Assembly (NCBI RefSeq): GCF_000786695.1
Contig: NZ_CP009962.1
Span: 682,001 to 746,000 of the forward strand
From: Collimonas arenae
GTDB taxonomy: Bacteria > Pseudomonadota > Gammaproteobacteria > Burkholderiales > Burkholderiaceae_D
Reading direction: 5' to 3'
DNA length: 64,000 nt
Part shown: positions 36,933-45,595 of the stretch, in pieces
How the letters are laid out: each line of letters starts with the position of its first letter
Position numbering within the stretch: position 1 is the first letter of the stretch
Notes under the pieces: model-generated
The model's input: only the letters and a program-made list of their open reading frames with translations
The model's database searches: none
Told to the model about the DNA's origin: nothing
Made by a program: the position numbers and the translations under genes

Positions 36933-38206
36933 TGCACGCTGCCGACATAGTGATCATCGGCGCCGGGCCGGCCGGGCTGGCGGCCGCCAGAAGCGCAGCG
37001 CAAAGAGGCGTTACCGTGGCATTGGTGGATGACAATCCACTGGCCGGCGGTCAGATCTGGCGCGGCGGACCGCAACACAGCCAGCATCCCCAGGCTGGAA
37101 AGCTGTGGGCCGAACTGCAGCAAATGGCCAACGTGCAATGGTTCATGCAAAGCCGCGTAGTTGGACAGGCAGCGGCGGCGCAACTGTTGCTGGAAACACC
37201 GCAGCAGACGTTCAAGCTGGCCTATCGCAAATTGATACTGGCCACAGGTGCACGCGAGCGGCTGTTGCCGTTTCCCGGCTGGACGCTGCCCGGCGTCACC
37301 GGTGCCGGCGGTTTGCAAGCGCTGGTCAAAGGCGGTTATCCGGTGCGCGGCAAGCGTATCGTCGTCGCCGGTTCAGGACCGTTGTTGCTGGCTGTGGCGG
37401 CGACTTTGCGGCAGCATGGCGCACAGGTGCTGCATGTGCTGGAGCAAAGCAGCCGGCGCAAGCTGGCGGGTTTTGCGCTGCAACTGGTGCGTACTCCTGA
37501 AAAATTGCGGCAGGCCTGGCAATTGCGCAGTCAGCTGGCGGGTGTGCCGTATCACGCTGGCAGCTATGTGTTGCAAGCGCTGGGCGAGCAGCAGTTGCGA
37601 GCGGTGCAGGTGACGATAGCGGAGCGGAGGCTCAGCATAGAGTGCGATTACCTGGCTTGCGGCTATGGCTTGTTGCCCAATACTGAACTGGCGCAGGCGC
37701 TCGGCTGTCGCATCGCGGATAGCGCAATACAGGTCAATGAACATCAGCAAACAAGCATCGAAAACGTTTACTGCGCAGGAGAGGGAACCGGCGTAGGCGG
37801 CGTCGATCTGGCGCTGGCCGAAGGTCATATCGCTGGTGGACAAGCCGCTGCTCTTGGCCCGCCTGCGCAGCGCTGGCTGACGCAGCGCCGTGCACAACAG
37901 GCTTTCGCCGAGCGTCTGCAGGATGCATTTGCTTTACGCCCGGAGCTGCGTCGTTTGTGTGATCCCGATACGTTGGTTTGCCGTTGCGAAGATGTTGCTT
38001 ATGCCGATTTGCAGGCGCACGCTAGCTGGCGTAGTGCGAAATTGCAAACGCGTTGCGGCATGGGACCGTGCCAAGGCAGGGTTTGCGGCGGCGCCAGCGA
38101 CTTCTTGTTCGGTTGGAAGCCGGATTCGGTGCGCTTGCCAATTTCACCAGCGCGCATCTCCAGTCTGATTACATTGCATAGTACCTCTCCTGTAGATGGA
38201 GATTAG
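36929..38206 (+). CDS. D-hydroxyproline dehydrogenase, FAD/BFD-like subunit
   Basis: The 425-residue protein has an N-terminal FAD site IVIIGAGPAGLAAARSAAQR, a second nucleotide-binding turn IVVAGSGPLLLAVAATL at about 148-164, and a C-terminal BFD-like cysteine cluster CRCEDVAYADL with later CGMGPCQGRVCGG. This is the electron-accepting alpha subunit of opine-oxidase-like dehydrogenases. It is the last gene of the forward block; the regulator gene lies on the opposite strand 15 bp later. Confidence 0.88.
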   Translation: MMHAADIVIIGAGPAGLAAARSAAQRGVTVALVDDNPLAGGQIWRGGPQHSQHPQAGKLWAELQQMANVQWFMQSRVVGQAAAAQLLLETPQQTFKLAYRKLILATGARERLLPFPGWTLPGVTGAGGLQALVKGGYPVRGKRIVVAGSGPLLLAVAATLRQHGAQVLHVLEQSSRRKLAGFALQLVRTPEKLRQAWQLRSQLAGVPYHAGSYVLQALGEQQLRAVQVTIAERRLSIECDYLACGYGLLPNTELAQALGCRIADSAIQVNEHQQTSIENVYCAGEGTGVGGVDLALAEGHIAGGQAAALGPPAQRWLTQRRAQQAFAERLQDAFALRPELRRLCDPDTLVCRCEDVAYADLQAHASWRSAKLQTRCGMGPCQGRVCGGASDFLFGWKPDSVRLPISPARISSLITLHSTSPVDGD

Positions 38207-38221
38207 AGGCGAAAAGGATAG

Positions 38222-38986
38222 TTATCCAGCTTGCAGCAATTGCCGGTAGGCGCGTGGCGTGATGCCGACGGTGGCCTTGAACTGCCGCGTGAAAGCGCTG
38301 TGGTCCTGGTAGCCGCAAGCTGCGGCGATCTCGGTGATGCTGCGCTGGCCGGCCAGCATAGCGGACGCCGCATCCAGGCGCGTCTTGATGATCATCTGAC
38401 GCGGATTCAACGAAAAGATTTTCTGAAAATAACGCTCTATCTGAGATACCGACAGATCGGCAATGCGGGCCAGTTCTCTGATATGGATTTGCTGGTCGTA
38501 GTGATCGTGGATAAAACTGGCCGCCGCTGCGACGCGCTGGTAGACCGGATGATTCTTGTCCGGCATGGCCAGGTCGCGTGAAATGCCCGCCATGCCGGCA
38601 ATGCCGCCATCACGGTCGCGCAGCACGATTTTATGGGTCAGGCACCAGCCCGGTGCGCGGTTCGGATACAGGTGCAGTTCCAGCTGATCGTGGATGTCGA
38701 CGCCGGTGCCAAGCACTCGCAGGTCTTGTTCCAGAAAGCTTGCGCCTAGGCTGGGCGGGAAAATGTCGCGGGCGGTGCGGCCCAGCAGGGCAGTTTTGTC
38801 CGTCAGGCCGCAACGCGCCACCAGAGTCTGGTTGGCTACCAGGTATTCAGCCTGCTTGCCTTTGACGAAAAATACGACATCCGGCAAGGCGTCAAACAGC
38901 GCTTCGGCAAAAAATACATTATCCAGCGACGCCGCCAGCAAGTTGCGGTCGGTCTGTATGGCAATCGGTGCGGCGGGCTGGATCAT
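38222..38986 (-). CDS. lhpR: PAS-AraC transcriptional regulator of hydroxyproline use
   Basis: The 254-residue protein has an N-terminal PAS-type sensor domain (about 25-140; FDALPDVVFFVKGKQAEYLV and LRDRDGGIAGMAGISRD) and a C-terminal AraC DNA-binding domain with LARIADLSVSQIERYFQKIF and AAACGYQDHSAFTRQFKATVG. Its position inside the hydroxyproline cluster matches LhpR-type activators known from Pseudomonas, so activation of the flanking genes in response to hydroxyproline is likely. The symbol is assigned by analogy. It is transcribed on the same strand as the binding protein gene, 89 bp downstream of it. Confidence 0.8.
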   Translation of the reverse strand: MIQPAAPIAIQTDRNLLAASLDNVFFAEALFDALPDVVFFVKGKQAEYLVANQTLVARCGLTDKTALLGRTARDIFPPSLGASFLEQDLRVLGTGVDIHDQLELHLYPNRAPGWCLTHKIVLRDRDGGIAGMAGISRDLAMPDKNHPVYQRVAAAASFIHDHYDQQIHIRELARIADLSVSQIERYFQKIFSLNPRQMIIKTRLDAASAMLAGQRSITEIAAACGYQDHSAFTRQFKATVGITPRAYRQLLQAG

Positions 38987-39075
38987 GGTCGATTCATGCG
39001 ATAGCGTGGCTTTGGTTTGCTTGCATCATACCCCGTGGAAAATGCCGGCGTCTCCGCGCCGGCGAGACCTGGATC

Positions 39076-40200
39076 TCAATGCGCGGGGACCGCGACCGGT
39101 TCGCCGCCCTTGAACTGATAGATGGTGACGGGCGCATTCTTCAAGTCGTGGCTGGCGTCGAATTCATACTCGCCGACCACCCCGGTATATTTCATGGCTG
39201 CCAATACCGGCCCGAATTTGGCAGGTTCGGTGGAGCCTGCCTTCTTCATCGCCTCGGCAATCATCAACATGCCGTCATAGAAATACGGTGCGTAAGTCAG
39301 CGGAGCCTTGCCGTATGTTTTCTGGAAGTCGCCGAGGAACGCCTTTTCAGCAGCCCTGTCGCCCAGCACGGTGCCGCCTTGCACACAATACAGCTTGTCA
39401 TTGACAGCCTCGCCGCCAAGCTTGCCGGTTTCCGCATTGCAGATAGCGTCGCCGCCCATCAGGATCACGTCCAGTCCCAACTGCTTCATCTGGCGCTTCA
39501 TCGCCGCCGCCTGGGCAAAGTAGCCGCCGTAGAAAATGGCGTCCACTTGCTTGCCCTTGATCGAGGTCAGGATGGCGCTGAACTCGCTCGCCTTGTCGTT
39601 GGTGAATTCTCGGCTGACGATGTCGATCTGGCTGGCCTTGGCCGCTTTCAGGAAGGCGTCGGCAACCCCTTGGCCATAGGCGGTGCGGTCGTCGATGACG
39701 GCGACTTTCTTCAACTTCAGCTGTCTGGCCGCATACACCGCCATATTGCCGCCCAGCTGGTTGTCGTTGGGATCGAGCCGGAATACCTGTTCGTAACCTT
39801 GTTGCGTGATGCGCGGATTGGTGCCGACAGTGGCCATGACGACACCGGCATCGTTGTACACCTTGGATGCAGGAATCGCGACGCCGGAATTGTACGGTCC
39901 AAGCACCGCTTTCACTTTGCTGTCTACCAGTTTTTGCGCCACCGCGACGCCGGCTTTCGGATCGCCCTGGTCGTCCTCAGTCAGCAGTTGGAAACTCAAC
40001 ACTTTGCCGGCCACCGTGAATTTGCTTTTGTTGAGCTGTTCGACCGCCATTCTGGCGCCGCTCTCATTATCTTTCCCCGCCGGCGCTTGCGCGCCTGTCA
40101 AGGGGCTGCTGAGACCTATCTTGACGACTTCCTGCGCCGACGATGCAGCGCTGATTACCAAACTACAGGCCAGGCAAATTGCTTTGATGGTAAAGCTCAT
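39076..40200 (-). CDS. Periplasmic branched-chain amino acid-type binding protein
   Basis: The 374-residue protein starts at ATG 40200 after GGAGCAAAGAAA and has a signal peptide cut after SSAQ (about residue 22). The mature protein has the LivK family pattern KIGLSSPLTGAQAPAGKDNE, DDQGDPKAGVAVAQKLVDSK and GPYNSGVAIPASKVYNDAGV. It should capture an amino acid in the periplasm, here perhaps hydroxyproline or proline. No permease or ATPase genes are near, so it must use a transporter encoded elsewhere or act as a sensor. The frame is open to 40269, but those residues do not form a signal peptide. Confidence 0.88.
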   Translation of the reverse strand: MSFTIKAICLACSLVISAASSAQEVVKIGLSSPLTGAQAPAGKDNESGARMAVEQLNKSKFTVAGKVLSFQLLTEDDQGDPKAGVAVAQKLVDSKVKAVLGPYNSGVAIPASKVYNDAGVVMATVGTNPRITQQGYEQVFRLDPNDNQLGGNMAVYAARQLKLKKVAVIDDRTAYGQGVADAFLKAAKASQIDIVSREFTNDKASEFSAILTSIKGKQVDAIFYGGYFAQAAAMKRQMKQLGLDVILMGGDAICNAETGKLGGEAVNDKLYCVQGGTVLGDRAAEKAFLGDFQKTYGKAPLTYAPYFYDGMLMIAEAMKKAGSTEPAKFGPVLAAMKYTGVVGEYEFDASHDLKNAPVTIYQFKGGEPVAVPAH

Positions 40201-40334
40201 TTTCTTTGCTCCTGAATAAGTTCTGTGGATTTGTACTGGGTTACGCAAGATCCATGCAGAGTTCTGCACAGTGTCGGCGCCGGCTTTTACGCGGCAGTTT
40301 TCCGCTCCTTGTTTTTGTAAGAATGTCTCATTTA

Positions 40335-40364
40335 AATATATTGCAAATATATTTGCAAGATATT
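40335..40364. promoter_or_regulatory. Palindromic operator before the deaminase gene
   Basis: TTGCAAATATATTTGCAA (40341-40358) is a perfect 18-bp palindrome, and it extends to 30 bp with one mismatched pair. It lies 53 bp before the deaminase ATG, in the divergent region shared with the binding protein gene. The size and symmetry suit a dimeric regulator such as the GntR/FCD protein encoded at 41426. The palindrome is seen; the regulator is inferred. Confidence 0.7.
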
Positions 40365-40416
40365 AGTATCGATAAAAACCAAAGCCTGCAACACCATTTC
40401 TTTAAAGGAGCCGCAC

Positions 40417-41337
40417 ATGTCGTCAGTCAAATGGGAAGGGGTCTTTCCCGCAGTCACCACCAAATTCAAGGAAAACGAAGACCTCGATCACGCCGAGATG
40501 GAAAAGCACTACGCCTTCCAGATCGACAGCGGCGTCCACGGCCTGGTCACCTGCGGATCGCTGGGAGAAGCCAGCACGCTGTCGCTGGATGAAAAACTGG
40601 AAGTCACCAAAATAGCGCTCTCAGTGGCCGGTGGCCGCGTGCCGGTGCTTGCCAACGTCTCCGAACTGCGCACCCGCGATGCAGTACATTTCGCCGAGCA
40701 AGCCGCCAAGCTGGGCGTACAAGGCTTGATGGTGATGCCGTCGGTGCTGTACGTCGCCGACGCCCGCGAAGCCAAGGACAATCTGCGCACAATCGCCAAC
40801 GCTGCGCAAGTGCCGGTCATGGTCTACAACAATCCGGTGGCCTACCGGGTCGACCTGACGCCGCAGGATTTCATCGAGCTGGCAGATTGCAAATGGCTGG
40901 TGGCGATCAAGGAATCGACTGACAACATCCGCCGCATCACCGACTTGCGCAATGCGCTTGGCGATCGCTATCAGTTGTTCATGGGCGTCGACGACCTGGC
41001 GTTCGAAGCGCTGGCGATCGGCGCTGACGGCTTGCTGGCTGGGGTGGTGGTCGCCTTCCCGAAAGAAACGGTGGCGCTGTACACGCTGATGAAAGCCAAG
41101 CGCTACGATGAAGCGCTCAAGCTGTACCAATGGATGACGCCGCTACTGCATCTGGACGTGTCGACCAAGCTGGTGCAGAACCTCAAGCTGATCGAAGCGA
41201 TGGCTGGCGTCGGCAACGAGTTCGTGCGCCGTCCGCGCCAGCCGCTGGCCGGAGCAGAGCGTGAAAGAGTGGCGGCCGTTATCCAGAAGGCCATCGATAC
41301 CCGTCCTGACCTGAGCCAGCTCAAACTTGATCGGTAG
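40417..41337 (+). CDS. lhpC: Delta1-pyrroline-4-hydroxy-2-carboxylate deaminase
   Basis: This 306-residue protein of the DHDPS/NAL aldolase superfamily has the Schiff-base Lys165 in LVAIKESTDN and Tyr137 in VYNNP. It carries GVHGLVTCGSLGEASTLS in place of the usual GTTGE loop. Members in hydroxyproline clusters deaminate the pyrroline product of the dehydrogenase to 2-oxoglutarate semialdehyde. The start is ATG 40417 behind AAAGGAGCCGCAC. The next two forward genes are a regulator and the matching aldehyde dehydrogenase, which supports the assignment over dihydrodipicolinate synthase. Confidence 0.92.
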   Translation: MSSVKWEGVFPAVTTKFKENEDLDHAEMEKHYAFQIDSGVHGLVTCGSLGEASTLSLDEKLEVTKIALSVAGGRVPVLANVSELRTRDAVHFAEQAAKLGVQGLMVMPSVLYVADAREAKDNLRTIANAAQVPVMVYNNPVAYRVDLTPQDFIELADCKWLVAIKESTDNIRRITDLRNALGDRYQLFMGVDDLAFEALAIGADGLLAGVVVAFPKETVALYTLMKAKRYDEALKLYQWMTPLLHLDVSTKLVQNLKLIEAMAGVGNEFVRRPRQPLAGAERERVAAVIQKAIDTRPDLSQLKLDR

Positions 41338-41425
41338 GGGGCCTGAATCTGCTGCATGCTTTACCTGGACTGCTATCATTTGGCATTGTGTGCACCGTAA
41401 GCAGAATAGGGATGAGTAAAACACC

Positions 41426-42100
41426 ATGATCAGCAGCAAACAAAGTGAACGCACCCTGCCGCCGCCGAAATTGCGAGCGGCAGATATCGCCTACGACACG
41501 CTGGAAAACCTGATCGTCACGCTGCGGATACAGCCCGGCGCACCTATCGTCGAAGCCGATCTGGTTGAAATGACAGGACATGGACGCACGCCTTTGCGTG
41601 AAGCGTTGTTGCGCATGACGTCGAACGGGCTGATCGAGCAGATGCCGCGGCGCGGTCTGGTCGTCAGCGATATCGAGGCTGCCGAACATCTGACCTTGAT
41701 CGAGACCCGGCGCGTATTGGACCAGTTGATTGCACAAAGCGCCGCGCGCAAGGCTACGCCGCAGCAGCGCAAGGATTTGCTGGCTTGTGCAAAACGGATG
41801 GTGGCTGCTGCAAAGAAAGATGACCTTGACGCCTATATGCAAGCCGACCAGGAACTGGATCACGTGATTCACGCCGCTTGCCGCAATGCGTCGGCGGTAG
41901 CGGCGGTGACGCCGCTGATCATCAAGTGCCGGCGCTTCTGGTATGCCTTCCAGCATGAAGGCGATATCGTCGAAGGCGCCAAATGCCATATGCAGATGGC
42001 TGCTTCGGTTGCCGAAGGCGATCCCAAAGAAGCTGCCAAGGGCGCCGACGCTCTGATTGATTACCTGGAATTGTTTACGCGTAAAGTCATCGAAAATTAA
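41426..42100 (+). CDS. GntR-family regulator with FCD domain
   Basis: The 224-residue protein has an N-terminal winged helix (about 15-80; [22 protein letters not shown] and [12 protein letters not shown]) and a C-terminal all-helical FCD ligand domain (about 95-220) with conserved Asp and His residues suited to a metal and an organic acid. It sits between the deaminase and aldehyde dehydrogenase genes, so it probably regulates them, and a palindrome fitting a dimer lies in front of the deaminase gene. The effector may be a pathway intermediate; this is inference. Confidence 0.88.
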   Translation: MISSKQSERTLPPPKLRAADIAYDTLENLIVTLRIQPGAPIVEADLVEMTGHGRTPLREALLRMTSNGLIEQMPRRGLVVSDIEAAEHLTLIETRRVLDQLIAQSAARKATPQQRKDLLACAKRMVAAAKKDDLDAYMQADQELDHVIHAACRNASAVAAVTPLIIKCRRFWYAFQHEGDIVEGAKCHMQMAASVAEGDPKEAAKGADALIDYLELFTRKVIEN

Positions 42101-42122
42101 GCAAGCGACAGCAAGGAAAAAC

Positions 42123-43697
42123 ATGAGCATTACCGGACAATCACTGATCGGCGCTGCCGGCAGCAATAGCAGCGGCGCTGTATTCCAGGCGGTTGACCCG
42201 TCACTGGGAAAAGCAATCGCACCTGATTTTCATACTGCGGATGAAGGTGACATCGAGCGTGCCTGCGCCTTGGCGCAAGCTGCATTCGATACCTATCGCG
42301 AAACCAGCCAGGAAATGCGCGCCTGCTTTCTGGAAGCCATTGCGCAACAAATTCTGGACCTGGGCGACGAACTGATTACGCGCGCCATGGCTGAAAGCGG
42401 CCTGCCGCGCGCACGCCTGGAAGGCGAGCGCGGCCGTACTGTAGGACAGTTGCGCTTGTTTGCGGCGGTGCTGCGCGAAGGTTCCTGGAACGATGCCCGC
42501 ATCGACCCGGCCTTGCCTGAACGGCAACCGCTGCCGAGGATCGACCTGCGCCTGCGCAATATTGCGATTGGCCCGGTGGCGGTATTCGGCGCCAGTAATT
42601 TCCCGCTGGCGTTTTCGGTCGCCGGCGGTGATACCGCTGCGGCGCTGGCGGCCGGTTGCCCGGTTGTGGTCAAGGCGCATCCGGCGCATCCTGGCACATC
42701 GGAGCTGGTCGGACACGCAGTACAAAGGGCGGTCGCCGCCTGCAATTTTCCTGAGGGCGTTTTTTCGCTGTTGACGGGTATCGGCAATGAACTGGGAGTT
42801 TCGCTGGTGCAGAATCAGCACATCCAGGCTGTTGGCTTTACCGGTTCACGTCAAGGCGGCCTGGCTTTGATGAAAGTGGCGGCGGCGCGGTCGCAGCCGA
42901 TTCCGGTGTATGCGGAAATGAGCAGCATCAACCCGACTTACTTGTTGCCTGCTGCGCTGGCGACGCGGGCGGAAACTATTGCACGGAATTTCGTCGATTC
43001 GGTCACCATGGGAGCCGGCCAGTTTTGCACCAATCCGGGACTGGTGCTGGGCCTCGCGGGGGCGGATTTTGAGCACTTTGCGCAACTAGCCGGTAAGGAA
43101 TTGACGCAGCGCGGTGCAGCTACCATGCTTGCGGCAGGGATTCATGCAGCCTATCAGCGTGGCGTGGCGACATTGGCGGCGCAAGCCGGTGTCCGGCAAT
43201 TAGGGCAGGCCGCGATGGCGGACGGATGCCAGGCGGCACCGGCCTTGTTTGCCGCCAGCGCGGCGACCTTTCTGTCCAATCCAGTGTTGAATGCAGAAGT
43301 GTTCGGCCCGGTTTCCTTGCTGGTTGCCTGTGCAAATGAAGCTGAATTAATGCAAGTGACCGAGCATCTGGAAGGACAGCTCACTGCCACCTTGCAAATG
43401 GATGAGGCTGACAAGCCTTTGGTGCGTCGCCTGCTGCCGCTGCTGGAGCGCAAGGTTGGCCGTATCCTGGCCAATGGCTTTCCGACCGGCGTCGAAGTGT
43501 CGCATGCGATGGTGCATGGCGGCCCGTTTCCGGCCACGTCGGACAGCCGCAGCACCTCGGTGGGTAGTGCTGCGATCTATCGCTTCCTGCGTCCGGTGTC
43601 TTACCAGAACCTGGCGCAAGATTTGTTGCCGGAGGCTTTGCAAGATGCTAATCCTCTGGCCATCTGGCAGCGTCGTGACGGTCAATTGACCAGGTAG
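42123..43697 (+). CDS. lhpG: 2-Oxoglutarate semialdehyde dehydrogenase (2,5-dioxovalerate dehydrogenase)
   Basis: From ATG 42123 (after AAGGAAAAAC) the product is 524 residues. It is an aldehyde dehydrogenase with general base Glu265 in [10 protein letters not shown] and nucleophile Cys302 in [11 protein letters not shown], plus the NAD(P) segment [13 protein letters not shown]. The EMSSINP and QFCTNPG forms are typical of the KGSADH branch. It oxidises 2-oxoglutarate semialdehyde to 2-oxoglutarate, the last step of hydroxyproline breakdown, feeding the TCA cycle. The upstream open frame to 42057 has no family N-terminus. Confidence 0.93.
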   Translation: MSITGQSLIGAAGSNSSGAVFQAVDPSLGKAIAPDFHTADEGDIERACALAQAAFDTYRETSQEMRACFLEAIAQQILDLGDELITRAMAESGLPRARLEGERGRTVGQLRLFAAVLREGSWNDARIDPALPERQPLPRIDLRLRNIAIGPVAVFGASNFPLAFSVAGGDTAAALAAGCPVVVKAHPAHPGTSELVGHAVQRAVAACNFPEGVFSLLTGIGNELGVSLVQNQHIQAVGFTGSRQGGLALMKVAAARSQPIPVYAEMSSINPTYLLPAALATRAETIARNFVDSVTMGAGQFCTNPGLVLGLAGADFEHFAQLAGKELTQRGAATMLAAGIHAAYQRGVATLAAQAGVRQLGQAAMADGCQAAPALFAASAATFLSNPVLNAEVFGPVSLLVACANEAELMQVTEHLEGQLTATLQMDEADKPLVRRLLPLLERKVGRILANGFPTGVEVSHAMVHGGPFPATSDSRSTSVGSAAIYRFLRPVSYQNLAQDLLPEALQDANPLAIWQRRDGQLTR

Positions 43698-43700
43698 CGC

Positions 43701-44552
43701 CTAAAAATCCAGTTCGATTTCTATTTCTTGTCCGGTGCGCAGGATTTCACCTGCGCCTTCCAGCAAAACCGCATTGACGCCAAAGGTGACCGCGCCGTCG
43801 ACGCGTGGATTGCCGCGGTAAGTCAGCATGATATCCATCGGGTCGGGGCCGAATTTCCCCGTAGCCTGGTCGATCGCCGGCATCGGACAGCGCGTGCATG
43901 GTTTGACCGGCTGCAAACGCACTGGTCCAGCCTGGATAAATGCAGCAAAATCTTCTTCAAACGCATCCACGCCGTCGATCACTATGTTTGGACGGAAGCG
44001 GTTCATCGGTAATGCGGCGCGTCCTTGCGCCTGTAATTTCTGGTTCAGGTCATCCAGCGAGCCCTGCGATATCAGCAGCACCGGATAGCCATCCGCAAAG
44101 CGTGTGGGCGCATCGACATCGAGCGTCCATTTCTTGCTGGCCAGGCGTCTTGCCTCAGGATCAAAGCGCACCAGCCGGCTGGGCTGGCCCACGACTTGAG
44201 AGAACCAGGCGGCGGCTGCGTCGCCGCAGTCGTGTGCGCTCAGGCTGCTGTCCCATACGGTCACGTTCATCGATGTGGCTTGCGCTTGCACCAGCGGAGC
44301 AGTGGAAATCTCCAACGATGGCATTCCCGGAGCCTGCAGCGTCATGACGTCAGCTTGCAGAGCCGGGACGATCAGCGCCATGACCGGATGGCTGCGTTGC
44401 GACAGGAATTGTCCGGCGCGGTCGACAACCATCCACTCACGGTCGTGTACTTCCTGATGACTGAGGCCGGCAGTGGTGATGGTGGCCGCTTGCAGCGAAA
44501 TGCCGGCGCAGGATTTGATAGGGTAGAGCGTTAGCGTGGTAATCGTGGACAT
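43701..44552 (-). CDS. MOSC domain protein, YcbX type
   Basis: The 283-residue protein has the N-terminal MOSC_N beta barrel (LTLYPIKSCAGISLQAATIT and REWMVVDRAGQFLSQRSHP) and a C-terminal MOSC domain with FRPNIVIDG and the likely molybdenum-ligand cysteine in KPCTRCPMPAID. YcbX and mARC proteins reduce N-hydroxylated compounds with a molybdenum cofactor. It lacks the extra ferredoxin domain of YcbX, so it needs a separate electron donor. Its 6-bp gap from the upstream LysR gene makes an operon likely. Confidence 0.88.
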   Translation of the reverse strand: MSTITTLTLYPIKSCAGISLQAATITTAGLSHQEVHDREWMVVDRAGQFLSQRSHPVMALIVPALQADVMTLQAPGMPSLEISTAPLVQAQATSMNVTVWDSSLSAHDCGDAAAAWFSQVVGQPSRLVRFDPEARRLASKKWTLDVDAPTRFADGYPVLLISQGSLDDLNQKLQAQGRAALPMNRFRPNIVIDGVDAFEEDFAAFIQAGPVRLQPVKPCTRCPMPAIDQATGKFGPDPMDIMLTYRGNPRVDGAVTFGVNAVLLEGAGEILRTGQEIEIELDF

Positions 44553-44558
44553 CGGTAT

Positions 44559-45461
44559 TTATTCCTGTGCGGTGGATTCAGCCAGGATGGCGCGCAGCCA
44601 ATCCTGGAATTCGTTGATCACGCCTTCTTTCGCGGTATCGAAGGGCGATACTGAAAAATAATTGCCGCGCGCCGGTGCGTGGATATCGAACAAGCGCACC
44701 ACGCGGCCGCTGGCGAGATGGTTGTGCGCCAGGCAGCCGCGCGCCAGCGCAATGCCCTGGTCGGCCGCAGCTGCATCGAGCAAGTGCATGGGATCGTCGT
44801 ATACCGGCCCGCTTTGCGGCTCGCCATGCTTGACGCCGGCGGTCACGAACCATGGTGCCCAACCGAGCGTATGGGCGAAACGCAGCAAGGGAAATTGCGG
44901 CAGATCCTGCGGCGTGATACCCGGATGGGCGGCGGCGAACGCCGGGCTGCATACCGGGAAAATTACTTCCTTGAGCAAGCGCTGGTAGCGGAAACTCTTG
45001 TCGCCGGCGCGGCCGTACCAGATGGCGACATCGGCATCGCTGAAATCCAGCTCGCTCAGTTCATGGGTGCTGCGCAGGCTGATGCTGATGTGCGGGTGCT
45101 GCCGGTGAAACGCCGCCAGACGCGGCACCAGCCAGGCGCTGGCGAACGATGGCGAGACGCTGACGCGCAGCATTTGCGCAGCATGCTGGCGCGCTACTTT
45201 TCCTAGCTGTAAAGCCAGGTCCAGGGCGTGCAGCGCTTGCCGCACTTCCTCGGCCAGCAAGCGGCCGCTATCGGTTAATGTCATCTGCCGGCCATCGCGC
45301 TGGAACAGTTTGCGTCCCGTGCGTTGTTCCAGCGCGCGGATCTGATGGCTGATGGCGCTGTGCGTCAGGTTCAGTTCTTCACCGGCGCGGGTGTAGTTGC
45401 CCAGCCGGGCGGCAGCTTCGAAAGCGCGCAGGGTCTGGGTTGGCGGCAGGCGTTCAAACAT
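44559..45461 (-). CDS. LysR-family regulator, GcvA-like
   Basis: The 300-residue protein has the N-terminal winged helix LPPTQTLRAFEAAARLGNYT and RAGEELNLTHSAISHQIRAL (about 5-50), and a periplasmic-binding-type effector domain from about 90. It is closest in style to the GcvA group (PPTQTLRAFEAAARL). It diverges from the MFS transporter gene by 134 bp, so it likely controls that transporter and perhaps the MOSC gene downstream of it. The effector is unknown. Confidence 0.88.
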   Translation of the reverse strand: MFERLPPTQTLRAFEAAARLGNYTRAGEELNLTHSAISHQIRALEQRTGRKLFQRDGRQMTLTDSGRLLAEEVRQALHALDLALQLGKVARQHAAQMLRVSVSPSFASAWLVPRLAAFHRQHPHISISLRSTHELSELDFSDADVAIWYGRAGDKSFRYQRLLKEVIFPVCSPAFAAAHPGITPQDLPQFPLLRFAHTLGWAPWFVTAGVKHGEPQSGPVYDDPMHLLDAAAADQGIALARGCLAHNHLASGRVVRLFDIHAPARGNYFSVSPFDTAKEGVINEFQDWLRAILAESTAQE

Positions 45462-45595
45462 TTTGGGAGGGCTTGATGGCCGTTTTTCGAGTTAATCGGT
45501 TAATTCCATTCACATATAAGGATAAAACACTTCGTTGGCATTCGTACAGCTTGCTCACTAGTATTAAGACATTCTGTTCTTATTAGCGACCGACC

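Noticed and set aside
38968..40215. 415-codon forward open frame opposite the binding protein gene
   Set aside because: The reverse-strand gene has a signal peptide, ribosome site and family motifs; the forward frame has none.
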